DNA of 64,000 nucleotides. It comes from Rhodoplanes sp046000175 (GTDB taxonomy: Bacteria; Pseudomonadota; Alphaproteobacteria; Rhizobiales; Xanthobacteraceae). The translations under genes and the position numbers were made by a program. The DNA is taken from contig NZ_JBEOMB010000059.1 in the NCBI RefSeq assembly GCF_046000175.1, forward strand, positions 66,600 to 130,599, given 5' to 3'. A model generated the notes under the pieces. That model saw only the letters and a list, made by a program, of their open reading frames with translations. It made no database searches and was not told where the DNA came from. Positions 1 to 9,410 of the stretch are shown in pieces. Every line of letters begins with the position of its first letter. The first letter of the stretch is position 1.

Positions 1-621
1 CTCGTCGACGTACTCGCTGTTGGCGAGCTGCTCCTCGATCACGTCGAGCTCGGCGACGTCCTTGAGCCGCGGCGGCCACACCCCGGACTTCAGGCAGACC
101 ACGCAGCGCAACATTTCGGCGAGCCCCTGAATCAGCACGAGCACGCCGGCGATCGGGATCACGGTCTTGAAGGGATAGACGGGCGGTCCGTCGGCCGTCA
201 CGTTCGAGTGCTCGAGGATGCGCCAGGAATCCTGCGCGTAGTGCAGGCCGGCATAGACCAGCGCGCCGATGCCGGGCAGGAAGAACACCACGTAGAGAAT
301 CAGGTCGAGCGTCGCCTGGGTCCGCGGCTTGAACGAGCCGTAGAGGAAATCGCCGCGCACATGCGCGTTCTGGGCGAGCGTGTAGGCGCCGCACAGCATG
401 AAGACGGTGCCGTACAGCATGTTGTTGAGATCGAAGATCCAGGCGGTCGGCGCGTTGAAGAGGTAGCGCTTGAACACCTCGATGACCACGACGGTCATCA
501 GCGCGATGATCAGCCAGGCCGCGGTCTTGCCGACGATCGTGCTGATCAGGTCGGCGACGTAGAGCACGCGCTGCACCGGCTTGGCGCGGCGGATCGCCCG
601 GGTGGACTGGAGCATCGACAT
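1..621 (-). CDS. dctQ: TRAP transporter small permease (DctQ family), C-terminus off window
   Basis: Open frame with no stop before the window edge; 207 codons are visible, beginning MSMLQSTRAIRR. DctQ proteins are inner-membrane partners of the large permease DctM in TRAP carboxylate uptake. Hydrophobic segments occur at about residues 25-50, 75-95, 105-125 and 150-170, matching the four helices of the family. The charged tail after residue 180 is longer than in many DctQ proteins. It lies downstream of dctP on the same strand, after a gap of about 220 bases, so dctP-dctQ(-dctM) is probably one operon whose large permease lies beyond the window. Start chosen at the first ATG; a second in-frame ATG lies two codons in. 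The family call is firm, the substrate unknown. Confidence 0.85.
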   Translation of the reverse strand, partial: MSMLQSTRAIRRAKPVQRVLYVADLISTIVGKTAAWLIIALMTVVVIEVFKRYLFNAPTAWIFDLNNMLYGTVFMLCGAYTLAQNAHVRGDFLYGSFKPRTQATLDLILYVVFFLPGIGALVYAGLHYAQDSWRILEHSNVTADGPPVYPFKTVIPIAGVLVLIQGLAEMLRCVVCLKSGVWPPRLKDVAELDVIEEQLANSEYVDE

Positions 622-710
622 GGGCGGAAACGCTCGGCGCGGCGGCGATCGGGGCGCATGGCCCGTCCGACGCGCCGCGGACGGGACGTCGTCTGGCCGG
701 AGAAGACGGG

Positions 711-738
711 CCGGCACCGGCACCGGTGCCGGCGCCGG
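711..738 (-). promoter_or_regulatory. GC-rich stem-loop between dctP and dctQ
   Basis: A nested inverted repeat centred on the perfect 12-base palindrome GGCACCGGTGCC lies in the dctP-dctQ gap. It has no T-run, so it does not look like a full terminator. In TRAP operons such structures can partly stop transcription or protect the upstream message, giving more binding protein than permease. That role is inferred. Confidence 0.4.
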
Positions 739-839
739 GGACCGGGAGCGGCCGTCTCGGCGGCACCGCAGCGATCCTCCGACGAACGAGGACCGCTCCG
801 GCGCGAGACCGCCGCCGCGCGGCGGCGGGGATCAGGCGA

Positions 840-2033
840 TCAGGTCGGCTGCTTGGCGACCCCGGAGGCGCCGAAATAGTGGTCGAACGCCATCTTGCGG
901 CTCACCACCGTGTCGTTCTCCCATTGCGTGGCGCGCTGGGCGAACTGCCGCTGCGACTCGAGGATCTCCTTGAAGATCGGGTTCTCGCCGGCCTTCTTCT
1001 TGACGACCTCGTCGTAGACCTCGAGCTGCTTCTTCAGCACGGCGTCCGGCGTCTTGTAGAAGCGGACCTTGTCCTTCTGCTGCATCTCGACATAGTCCTT
1101 GGAGTAGCGGTCGATCGCCTTCCAGGACATGTCGGCCGAGGCGGCCTCGACCGCGTTGGCGATCAGGGCCCGCATCTTCTCGGGCAGCGCCTCGTACTTG
1201 GTCTTGTTGAACAGCACCTCGAACTGCTCGGCGTTCTGGTGGTAGCTCTGCAGCATGCAGACCTTGGACACGTCCGGGAAGCCGAGCACCCGGTCCGAGG
1301 AGGCGTTGTTGAACTCGGCCGCGTCCAGGAGGCCGCGGTCCATGGCCGAGACGATCTCGCCGCCGGGCAGCGCGTTGACGGCCATGCCGAGGCCCTGGAA
1401 CACGTCGATCGAGATGCCGACGGTGCGGAACTTCAGGCCCTTCATGTCGTCGACCTTGGCGACCGGCTTCTTGAACCAGCCGAGCGGCTGGGTCGGCATC
1501 GGGCCGTAGGGGAACGACACCACGTTGGCGCCGATCGAGTCGTAGAGCTTGGCGAGCAGCTCCTTGCCGCCGCCGTACTTGTGCCAGGCGAGCAGCATGT
1601 TGGCGTCCATGCCGAAGCCCGGGCCGGAGCCCCACAGGGCGAGCGCGGTCTGCTTGCCGTAGTGATAGACCATCACGCCGTGGCCGCCGTCGAGCGTGCC
1701 CTTCGACACCGCCTCGAGCAGGCCGAAGGCCGGCACCACGGCGCCCGCCGGCAGCACCTCGATCTTCAGGTCGCCACCGGTCATGTCGTTGACCTTCTTG
1801 GCGAAGTCGAGGGCGTATTCGTGGAATATGTCCTTCGAGGGCCACGTGCTCTGCCAGCGCATGGTGATCGGGCCGCTCGACTGGGCGACGGCCGGGGCCG
1901 CGACCGTGGCGGCGGCGCCGGCGGCGCCGGCGGTCAGCAGGAACTTGCGCCGCGTCGCGGCTTTCGCGGTGGTCGCCTCGACGTGGTCGGGCGACGTGCG
2001 GACGGACGGGTGGCGGGAATCCGGGCGGGACAT
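840..2033 (-). CDS. dctP: TRAP transporter substrate-binding protein (DctP family)
   Basis: 397-residue periplasmic solute receptor. A twin-arginine signal (TRRKFLLTAG, about residues 27-36) is followed by an Ala-rich h-region ending PAVAQS, so export is probably by Tat in folded form. The mature part has the DctP fold pattern: TMRWQSTWP near its start, and the family segment KGLKFRT with an Arg that in this family contacts the substrate carboxylate, followed by PGGEIVSAMDRG. This pattern is closest to the TakP-like 2-oxo acid or carboxylate receptors, but the ligand cannot be told. A GGAGGAAA ribosome site lies about nine bases before the ATG. It is first gene of the operon with dctQ and is divergent from the ABC exporter. 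Confidence 0.9.
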   Translation of the reverse strand: MSRPDSRHPSVRTSPDHVEATTAKAATRRKFLLTAGAAGAAATVAAPAVAQSSGPITMRWQSTWPSKDIFHEYALDFAKKVNDMTGGDLKIEVLPAGAVVPAFGLLEAVSKGTLDGGHGVMVYHYGKQTALALWGSGPGFGMDANMLLAWHKYGGGKELLAKLYDSIGANVVSFPYGPMPTQPLGWFKKPVAKVDDMKGLKFRTVGISIDVFQGLGMAVNALPGGEIVSAMDRGLLDAAEFNNASSDRVLGFPDVSKVCMLQSYHQNAEQFEVLFNKTKYEALPEKMRALIANAVEAASADMSWKAIDRYSKDYVEMQQKDKVRFYKTPDAVLKKQLEVYDEVVKKKAGENPIFKEILESQRQFAQRATQWENDTVVSRKMAFDHYFGASGVAKQPT

Positions 2034-2344
2034 GACTGCGTTTCCTCCAAAAAGTCGTTGGCGAACAGCCTCGTTCTCGGGCCGTCCTTGTCAGGTGTTC
2101 TTGGAGCGTGGACCGCTCGTGCTCCGACATGCGGGTGCTGCCGGTTGGGCGGCAGTGTGGCCGGTTCCCGTCGCAACCTCAAGGGCGAAGGTATCGAACT
2201 TTAGGCGAAATCCCGGATCCCGATCGTACTGTCGGACCGGCCGCCGGGGCGACCGCGGGGACGTGAAAACGCCCGGTTTCGCCGCGATTGAGGCGGCCGT
2301 TCGCCGCCGGTCCCGCCGGCGCGCCGCCGCCACTGGAGCGCCTC

Positions 2345-4090
2345 GTGTCCCGCCTGACCTCGTCCCTCGCCGTCGTGTGGCGCCTCGCCGCACCTTACTT
2401 CCGCTCCGAGGACCGCTGGGCGGGCCGCGGCCTGCTCGCCGCCGTCGTCGCCATCGAGCTCGCCATCGTCGCCATCACGGTGATGATCAACCAATGGAAC
2501 AACCGCTTCTACAACGCCCTGCAGGAGCGCAGCTGGGACACCTTCGTGTCCGAGCTCCTGTTCTTCTGTGCGCTGGCGGCCGCCTTCATCGTGCTCGCCG
2601 TCTATCAGCTCTATCTGAACCAGTGGCTGCAGATCCGCTGGCGGCGCTGGATGACGAGCCGCTATCTGTCGCACTGGCTCGCCGACGCCAACCACTACCG
2701 CATGCAGCTCCTCGGCGACTCGGCCGACAATCCGGACCAGCGCATCGCCGAGGACATCAACCAGTTCATCGATCGCGGCCTCACCATCGGGCTCGGGCTC
2801 CTCAACGCGGTCGTCACGCTGGTGTCGTTCGTCGCCATCCTGTGGGGCCTGTCGGCGCGGGCACCGCTTCATCTCGGCGGCAGCACGTGGGACATCCCGG
2901 GCTATCTGGTCTGGGCCGCCCTCCTGTGGGCGGTCGTCGGCACCACGCTCACCCATCTGATCGGCCGGCCGCTGATCCCGCTGAACTTCCGCCAGCAGCG
3001 CTACGAGGCCGATTTCCGCTTCAGCCTGGTGCGGGTGCGCGAGAACGGCGAGCAGATCGCGCTGCTCGGCGGCGAGAGCGCCGAGAAGGCCCGGCTGCTC
3101 GATCGCTTCGGCGCCCTGATGGGCAACTGGTTCGCCATCATGACGCGGCAGAAGAAGCTCACCTTCTTCACGGCCGGCTACGGCCAGATCTCGACCGTGT
3201 TCCCGTTCGTCGTCGTGTCGCCGGCCTATTTCGCCGGCGTCGTCAATCTCGGCGGGCTGATGCAGACGGCCTCGGCCTTCGGCAGCGTGCAGACGGCGCT
3301 GTCCTTCTTCATCACGTCCTACCGGTCGATCGCCGAATGGAAGGCGGTGGTCGACCGGCTCGACGGCTTCGACGCCGCGATCGCGGCGGGCCGAGCCGCG
3401 ACCCGGACGCCGGAGACGATCGCGGTGACGCCGCGCCCGGAGGCCGGCGGCATCGCGACCGCGGCGCTCGACGTGCGGCTGCCGAACGGGCGGCCGTTGG
3501 TGACGGCCGCCGACCTCGATCTGCCGGCCGGGGCGCGCGTGCTGGTCAATGGCCCGTCGGGCTCGGGCAAGTCGACCCTGTTCCGGGCGCTCGCCGGCAT
3601 CTGGCCGTTCGGCGACGGCGACATCGCGGTGCCGGACGGCAAGACCGTGATGGTCCTGCCGCAGAAGCCGTATCTGCCGGTCGGCCCGCTCGCCGCCGCG
3701 GTCGCGTACCCGGCCGAGCCGGAGCGGTTCGCGCGGGAGCGGGTCGCCGAGGTCCTCGTAGCGGTCGGGCTCGGCGGGCTGGTGCCGCGGCTCGACGAGG
3801 ACGCCCATTGGGCCCGCATGCTGTCGCTCGGCGAGCAGCAGCGTCTCGCCATCGCCCGCGCCATCCTGCACGCGCCCGACTATCTGTTCCTCGACGAGGC
3901 GACGGCGTCGCTCGACGAGCCGTCGGAGGCGGCCCTCTATCGGCTGTTGCGCGAAAGACTGCCCGGCACGGCGCTGGTGTCGATCGGCCACCGCTCGACG
4001 CTCGACGCCCTGCACGACCGCCGCCTGGTGCTGGAGCGCGACGGCGACGGCCACACGATTCGCGAGCGGGATCTGGCGCCGGCGCAGTGA
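2345..4090 (+). CDS. ABC transporter, fused permease/ATPase (SbmA/BacA-YddA family)
   Basis: 581 residues from a GTG start that has GGAG six bases upstream; an upstream TTG at 2288 has no ribosome site. The N-terminal half carries several membrane segments and the family signature of SbmA/BacA-type permeases (INQWNNRFYNALQ near residues 49-61). The C-terminal half is an ABC ATPase: Walker A GPSGSGKST near residue 403, signature LSLGEQQR near 494, Walker B YLFLDEA near 513, and switch His in SIGHRS. Relatives move vitamin B12, bleomycin or antimicrobial peptides, or are of unknown substrate. It stands alone, divergent from dctP and convergent with groEL. Confidence 0.85.
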   Translation: MSRLTSSLAVVWRLAAPYFRSEDRWAGRGLLAAVVAIELAIVAITVMINQWNNRFYNALQERSWDTFVSELLFFCALAAAFIVLAVYQLYLNQWLQIRWRRWMTSRYLSHWLADANHYRMQLLGDSADNPDQRIAEDINQFIDRGLTIGLGLLNAVVTLVSFVAILWGLSARAPLHLGGSTWDIPGYLVWAALLWAVVGTTLTHLIGRPLIPLNFRQQRYEADFRFSLVRVRENGEQIALLGGESAEKARLLDRFGALMGNWFAIMTRQKKLTFFTAGYGQISTVFPFVVVSPAYFAGVVNLGGLMQTASAFGSVQTALSFFITSYRSIAEWKAVVDRLDGFDAAIAAGRAATRTPETIAVTPRPEAGGIATAALDVRLPNGRPLVTAADLDLPAGARVLVNGPSGSGKSTLFRALAGIWPFGDGDIAVPDGKTVMVLPQKPYLPVGPLAAAVAYPAEPERFARERVAEVLVAVGLGGLVPRLDEDAHWARMLSLGEQQRLAIARAILHAPDYLFLDEATASLDEPSEAALYRLLRERLPGTALVSIGHRSTLDALHDRRLVLERDGDGHTIRERDLAPAQ

Positions 4091-4169
4091 GGCGGCGGTA
4101 GTAACAACTGCGTTCGCGGGGCTCGAAGGCCTCGCCCGCTCCGATGAAGAGCGGCGATGAAAGGCGATG

Positions 4170-4195
4170 AAAAAAGGGCCGCCTTTCGGCGGCCC
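4170..4195 (-). terminator. Rho-independent terminator of groESL
   Basis: Perfect 8-bp stem (GGGCCGCC / GGCGGCCC) with a 4-base loop. On the minus strand it is followed by six T residues. It lies 43 bases past the groEL stop and so ends the groES-groEL transcript. Confidence 0.85.
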
Positions 4196-4237
4196 TTCGT
4201 CGTCTGGTGATCAGGTCTGCCGATCAGGAGCGGCCGA

Positions 4238-5875
<1,638 letters not shown>

Positions 5876-5970
5876 GTCGATTGCTCCGAATTGGGGTCAG
5901 TCGGGGGAACGCCGGGCCGTGGGGGCAGCGCGCTCGCGCGCCCCGCGCGGCCGGCGGGAAGGCGTGGTGA

Positions 5971-6267
5971 TCAGCCGATCACGCCCATGATGTCGGACTC
6001 CTTCATGATCAGGAGGTCCTCGCCGTCGAGCTTCACCTCGGTGCCCGACCACTTGCCGAACAGGACGCGGTCGCCGACCTTGAGGTCGAGCGGGACCAGC
6101 TTGCCGGCCTCGTCGCGGCCGCCCGGGCCGACGGCGATGATCTCGCCCTGGCTCGGCTTCTCCTTGGCGGTGTCCGGGATGATGATGCCGCCGGCGGTCT
6201 TCTCTTCGGCCTCGATGCGCTTCACGACGACGCGATCGTGCAGCGGGCGGAACGTGGTCTTCGCCAT
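5971..6267 (-). CDS. groES: Co-chaperonin GroES (10 kDa)
   Basis: 98 residues starting MAKTTFRPLHDRVVVKR, the usual GroES N-terminus, and ending ESDIMGVIG. The mobile loop (EEKTAGGIIIPDTAKEK) that docks on GroEL is intact. The start is set by the conserved MAKxxFRPLHDR beginning; the frame stays open upstream, but that stretch contains the CIRCE operator and is not coding. First gene of the groESL operon, 66 bases after the CIRCE element. Confidence 0.97.
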   Translation of the reverse strand: MAKTTFRPLHDRVVVKRIEAEEKTAGGIIIPDTAKEKPSQGEIIAVGPGGRDEAGKLVPLDLKVGDRVLFGKWSGTEVKLDGEDLLIMKESDIMGVIG

Positions 6268-6332
6268 GGACTGTCTATCCTCGTCGCCACCTCGGGTGGC
6301 TGGGGTTTCGTTGGCAAACTCGGGATTGTCGG

Positions 6333-6359
6333 CTGGCACTCCGGTGTCGCGAGTGCCAG
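6333..6359 (-). promoter_or_regulatory. CIRCE operator of groESL (HrcA site)
   Basis: Inverted repeat CTGGCACTC-N9-GAGTGCCAG, exactly the arm length and 9-base spacer of CIRCE (consensus TTAGCACTC-N9-GAGTGCTAA). The core GCACTC/GAGTGC is intact and the outer bases are shifted to GC. It lies just upstream of groES. HrcA repressor binding and heat-shock derepression follow from established knowledge of this element; hrcA itself is not in the window. Confidence 0.93.
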
Positions 6360-6564
6360 ACCCGGCCCGGAGATAGGGAGGCGGCTCCGGGCTGTCAAGG
6401 CGCCGGCCGGAACCAAACCGAGGCCGGGGCGTTGCGGCTGCCGGCGCGGTTAATGCGCCGGGCCGGTCGCGAGACGGCGACCGGCGGGCCCGCGAGGGCG
6501 CAGGCGTCGTCTTAGCCGGGCCGCCGCGGGCAGGCAACCCGCGGACGACTTGCCCGCGGATCGG

Positions 6565-6745
6565 TCACTCGACGATGACCTGATGGGACGAGCGCGCAGG
6601 ATGGTCCTGCGGCACCAGCGTATCCGGGTCGCTCACCCGCACCGGCTCGGGCAGTGGAAGCGGCTCGATCTCGACGGTCGGCGAAAAACTCAACCCGATC
6701 GGGCGAGTGAGAGAACGCCCGCCGCGGGGGGGCGACGCGCACCAT
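6565..6745 (-). pseudogene. Possible small gene with a one-base shift in a 7-C run
   Basis: On the minus strand an ATG at 6743-6745 starts MVRVAPP. After a run of seven C (6726-6732 in plus-strand G), the neighbouring frame continues through a plausible acidic, Pro-rich stretch including LSFSPTVEIEPLPLPEPV and ends HQVIVE-stop at 6565. The sum of the two pieces is one base out of frame. It could be a sequencing slip, a decayed gene, or a TTG start inside the second piece. No family recognised, and coding status is doubtful. Confidence 0.25.
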
Positions 6746-6834
6746 CAGACCGGCCCGGAAACCACTGCCCCGGATACGGCCGTGGAAGGCGTTCTTCGGA
6801 ACGGCCGGGATCGGTGCGACAGGGCGGCCGAGCG

Positions 6835-6869
6835 AGAAAGAAAAAAGGCCGCGGCGGAGCCGCGGCCTT
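6835..6869 (-). terminator. Rho-independent terminator of the peptidoglycan-binding gene
   Basis: Nine-bp stem GGCCGCGGC / GCCGCGGCC with a 3-base loop. On the minus strand it is followed by TTTTTTCTTT. It sits 45 bases past the stop of the secreted peptidoglycan-binding protein. Confidence 0.85.
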
Positions 6870-6913
6870 CGCGCGTCGGGGACCGGCCCCGACGGGGGTG
6901 CTCGTCGATCCGG

Positions 6914-7612
6914 TTACCGGCTGCCGGACCCCGAGCCGCCCGTATCCGATCCGGACATCCCGGAGCCGCCCGTCCCGGAGCCGCTCGCGCCCGAGCCGCT
7001 CGCGTCCGAACCGCTCGCGCCCGAGCCGGACGCATCGGACCCGGAGGCGCCGCCGCTCATCCCCGAGCCGCTCTCCCCGGAGGTGCCGCTCTGGCCGCCC
7101 TGCGAGGTCGGACCGCCGCCCGTCGACGAGCCGCCCGCCCCGGTGGTGCCCATCGACTGGCCCTGCCCGGCATCGCCGCCGAACTCGGCCATGTCGAGGC
7201 CGAGATCCGACAGCGCGCGCCGGTCGAGCTGGTCGTCGGCGGACGCATAGCCCTTGTCGCGCTTGAAGTTCTGCAGCGCCGAGCGGGTGTCCGGCCCCCA
7301 CACGCCGTCGACCTCGCCGGAGCTGAAGCCCTTGTCGTTCAGCGCCTGCTGGAGGCGGCTGATCTGGTCCTTGCTGAGCCCGTCGACCGAGATCGGCTGC
7401 CGCTCGGCGGTCTGCCCGGCGCCGTCCATCGACGACTGCCGGCCGGAATCGTGCGCGCTCCCCTTGTCGCTCGAGCCCGACCCCTTGCCGCTCTGCTGGC
7501 CCTGTTGCCATTGGCCGGACGGCTGCTGGCCCTGCTGACCCTGCGAGGGCTGCTGCGCATAGGCCGGCAGCGACAGGGCGAGGACGGTCGTCGCGAGAAG
7601 AATGCGTTTCAT
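6914..7612 (-). CDS. Secreted peptidoglycan-binding domain protein with Ser/Gly/Asp repeat tail
   Basis: 232 residues. A signal peptide (MKRILLATTVLALSLPAYAQ) is followed by a Gln/Gly/Ser-rich linker, then a PG_binding_1-type fold near residues 70-140 (LSKDQISRLQQALNDKGF, GVWGPDTRSALQNFK), the short helical repeat used to grip cell-wall peptidoglycan. The last 60 or so residues are a low-complexity tail of repeated SGSDASGSGA units. Start chosen by the GGGAG ribosome site eight bases upstream and by the signal peptide; the frame is open further upstream. Likely periplasmic or wall-associated and non-catalytic. The exact role is unknown. Confidence 0.8.
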   Translation of the reverse strand: MKRILLATTVLALSLPAYAQQPSQGQQGQQPSGQWQQGQQSGKGSGSSDKGSAHDSGRQSSMDGAGQTAERQPISVDGLSKDQISRLQQALNDKGFSSGEVDGVWGPDTRSALQNFKRDKGYASADDQLDRRALSDLGLDMAEFGGDAGQGQSMGTTGAGGSSTGGGPTSQGGQSGTSGESGSGMSGGASGSDASGSGASGSDASGSGASGSGTGGSGMSGSDTGGSGSGSR

Positions 7613-8003
7613 CGAGGTCTCCCGGAGGTGTTCTGGTTGGGTTCGGTCCCGACACCGGGCCCGGCCGGCGTCATCCGTGCGCGAGGCGCGGAACCGACAC
7701 CGGGCCAACCGGCGGCGGGCGACATCGTTCTGCTCACCTCGTCGATCTCGGCCGATGTCGCCGGCGACCATCCCGCCGCCGGACCGAGCTTGGTTCTCCG
7801 CCACCGGAGCCGGACGCCGATCGGAGCCGACGGCGGTCATCGAAACGCCCATCTCGGGCCGTCATGGTGAGGGCGTTCTTCCGCGAACCCGACGCTCGCG
7901 GGCGCGCCGGCACGGCCGGTCGGCGACGGCGGCGGAGGTATGAATCACACTTGCGTCAAGCCCTTCCGCCGATCAGAGTGGGGCATCGATGTCGGAGATC
8001 GTC

Positions 8004-8555
8004 ATGCTGGGTTCGTTCCGGGGCGCCGCGCGCGTATTGACGGCCGCCGCCGCGCTGACGTCGCTCGCGGGCTGCGCGAGCACGCTGCCGTCGTTCTCGG
8101 GCGGCGGGTCGGCGCCGGAGCCCGGCCCCGCCCCGGTGGCGGCGGCGCCGCCGTCCAGCATCCGGCCGGACGAGATCGTCGGCCGCTGGGGCATCGCCGC
8201 CTATCACCGGCCCGAGGACCGCGCCCGTACCGAGGCGGCGGCGCGCGGCCAGTGCAAGCTGCCCTTCGTCATCAATCGCTCCTCGACCGGCGTGTCGATG
8301 CTCGGCCACGACAGCCCGCAGGTGCAGGACATGCTGCTCAAGGCGGGACCGGACGGGAAGAGCTATATCGGCCCGAGCCCGGCCGCCCCCGATGCCGACG
8401 ACCGCGAGGTGGTGTCGTTCGACGGCCGCGTGCTGATCCTCAAATGGGTCGATCCGGAGGTCGCCGGCCGCTACGGCACCATGATCCTGGTGCGCTGCGG
8501 CGCCGAGGGCACCACGGCGCGCGCCCCGCGTCCCGCTCCCGCCGCCGCCCGCTGA
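8004..8555 (+). CDS. Conserved lipoprotein of unknown function
   Basis: 183 residues from the ATG at 8004, which has GGAG six bases upstream; an ATG five codons earlier (7989) is the alternative. An Arg-containing n-region and hydrophobic stretch end in the lipobox LAGC, placing the acylated Cys at residue 24. A Pro/Gly-rich linker leads to a compact domain (EIVGRWGIAAYHRPEDR ... DREVVSFDGRVLILKW) ending in MILVRCG and a Pro/Ala tail. I do not recognise the domain. The single late Cys and the C in RGQCKLP could pair. Most likely anchored in the outer membrane. Confidence 0.7.
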   Translation: MLGSFRGAARVLTAAAALTSLAGCASTLPSFSGGGSAPEPGPAPVAAAPPSSIRPDEIVGRWGIAAYHRPEDRARTEAAARGQCKLPFVINRSSTGVSMLGHDSPQVQDMLLKAGPDGKSYIGPSPAAPDADDREVVSFDGRVLILKWVDPEVAGRYGTMILVRCGAEGTTARAPRPAPAAAR

Positions 8556-8585
8556 TCCGCCACCCTGCATGACCACGAGGCCCGC

Positions 8586-9020
8586 ATGAATGCCGGGCAC
8601 CCCAAGCTCCTCTGGTTGCCGCTCGCCCCGTTCGAGCGCGACGGGCTGAAGACCGCGCTCAAGGGCGCCGGCCTGCCGCACGACGACGTCGCGGCGCCCG
8701 GACGGTACTTCTGGCGCTTCGAGGAGAACGACGTCCCGGTCGGCTTCGGCGGCATCGAGGTGCACGGCGACGACGGGCTCCTGCGCATCGTCACCCTGCC
8801 GATGCTGCGCCATCGCGGTCTCGGCGGCGCCATCGCCGAGGCGCTGGAGGGCGAGACCGTCGCGCTCGGCTGCCGCGCCCTGTGGGTGGCGGCCGGCGGC
8901 GAGGCCGCCTTCTTCGCCGAGCGCGGCTACGTGCCGGTGCTGCCCACCGCCGTCCCGGCCGCGATCGCCGAGCGCCTCTCGTCCGGCGCCGACACGCCGA
9001 TGATGAAGAGGGTGGGATAG
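8586..9020 (+). CDS. GNAT N-acetyltransferase, ArsN2-like
   Basis: 144 residues. The central acetyl-CoA loop is present as RHRGLGGAIAEAL, preceded by the beta strand LLRIVTLP and followed by AAFFAERGYVPV and VPAAIAERL. That arrangement resembles the small ArsN2-type acetyltransferases associated with arsenic resistance, but no ars gene is nearby, so the substrate is unknown. It starts 30 bases after the lipoprotein gene and probably shares its transcript. Cytoplasmic. Confidence 0.75.
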   Translation: MNAGHPKLLWLPLAPFERDGLKTALKGAGLPHDDVAAPGRYFWRFEENDVPVGFGGIEVHGDDGLLRIVTLPMLRHRGLGGAIAEALEGETVALGCRALWVAAGGEAAFFAERGYVPVLPTAVPAAIAERLSSGADTPMMKRVG

Positions 9021-9128
9021 GGCGGAGCGAGGTGATGTGACGGGGGTGTTTCGGCGCCCCGGCGCCTCACGACCATCATCGGGCTTGGCTCACCCCCTCT
9101 TCGTCGCGTCACGACTGTCGACGGGCTT

Positions 9129-9298
9129 GGCTCACCCCCTCCCCATCCCTCCCCCACAAGGGGGGAGGGAGCAGGCTGTGGCGGGCCCCGCCCATCTGGT
9201 CGCACCACCGAACTGATATCGCTTTCCCGGGGCTCCGTGGCCGCGCCTCCTGCGTTCCCTCCCCCCTTGTGGGGGAGGGACAGGGAGGGGGGTGAGCC
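9129..9298. repeat. Large imperfect inverted repeat, about 44-base arms
   Basis: The left arm (9129-9171) starts GGCTCACCCCCTCC and runs into CCCCCACAAGGGGGGAGG. The right arm (9255-9298) is its near-exact reverse complement. Between 9021 and 9410 no gene is seen; the stretch holds this element and a partial copy of its left end near 9077. It is a non-autonomous palindromic intergenic element, and a transcript would fold into a long hairpin. Confidence 0.8.
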
Positions 9299-9410
9299 AC
9301 GCACGATCACGTCAGCGATGAGAGCGACCCGCGCAGCCACCAACAGACGACGTGATCAGGTCGGCTTCAACGAAGCAAAGTGATCACGTCCTCTCTTCAC
9401 TCCTTCGCAG

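Noticed and set aside
2201..4054. A 617-codon minus-strand frame over the ABC exporter
   Set aside because: Arg/Asp/His-rich shadow; the plus strand carries a full ABC ATPase.
9129..9298. Possible CRISPR or IS end
   Set aside because: Only a single inverted pair, with no regular spacers, transposase or target duplication.
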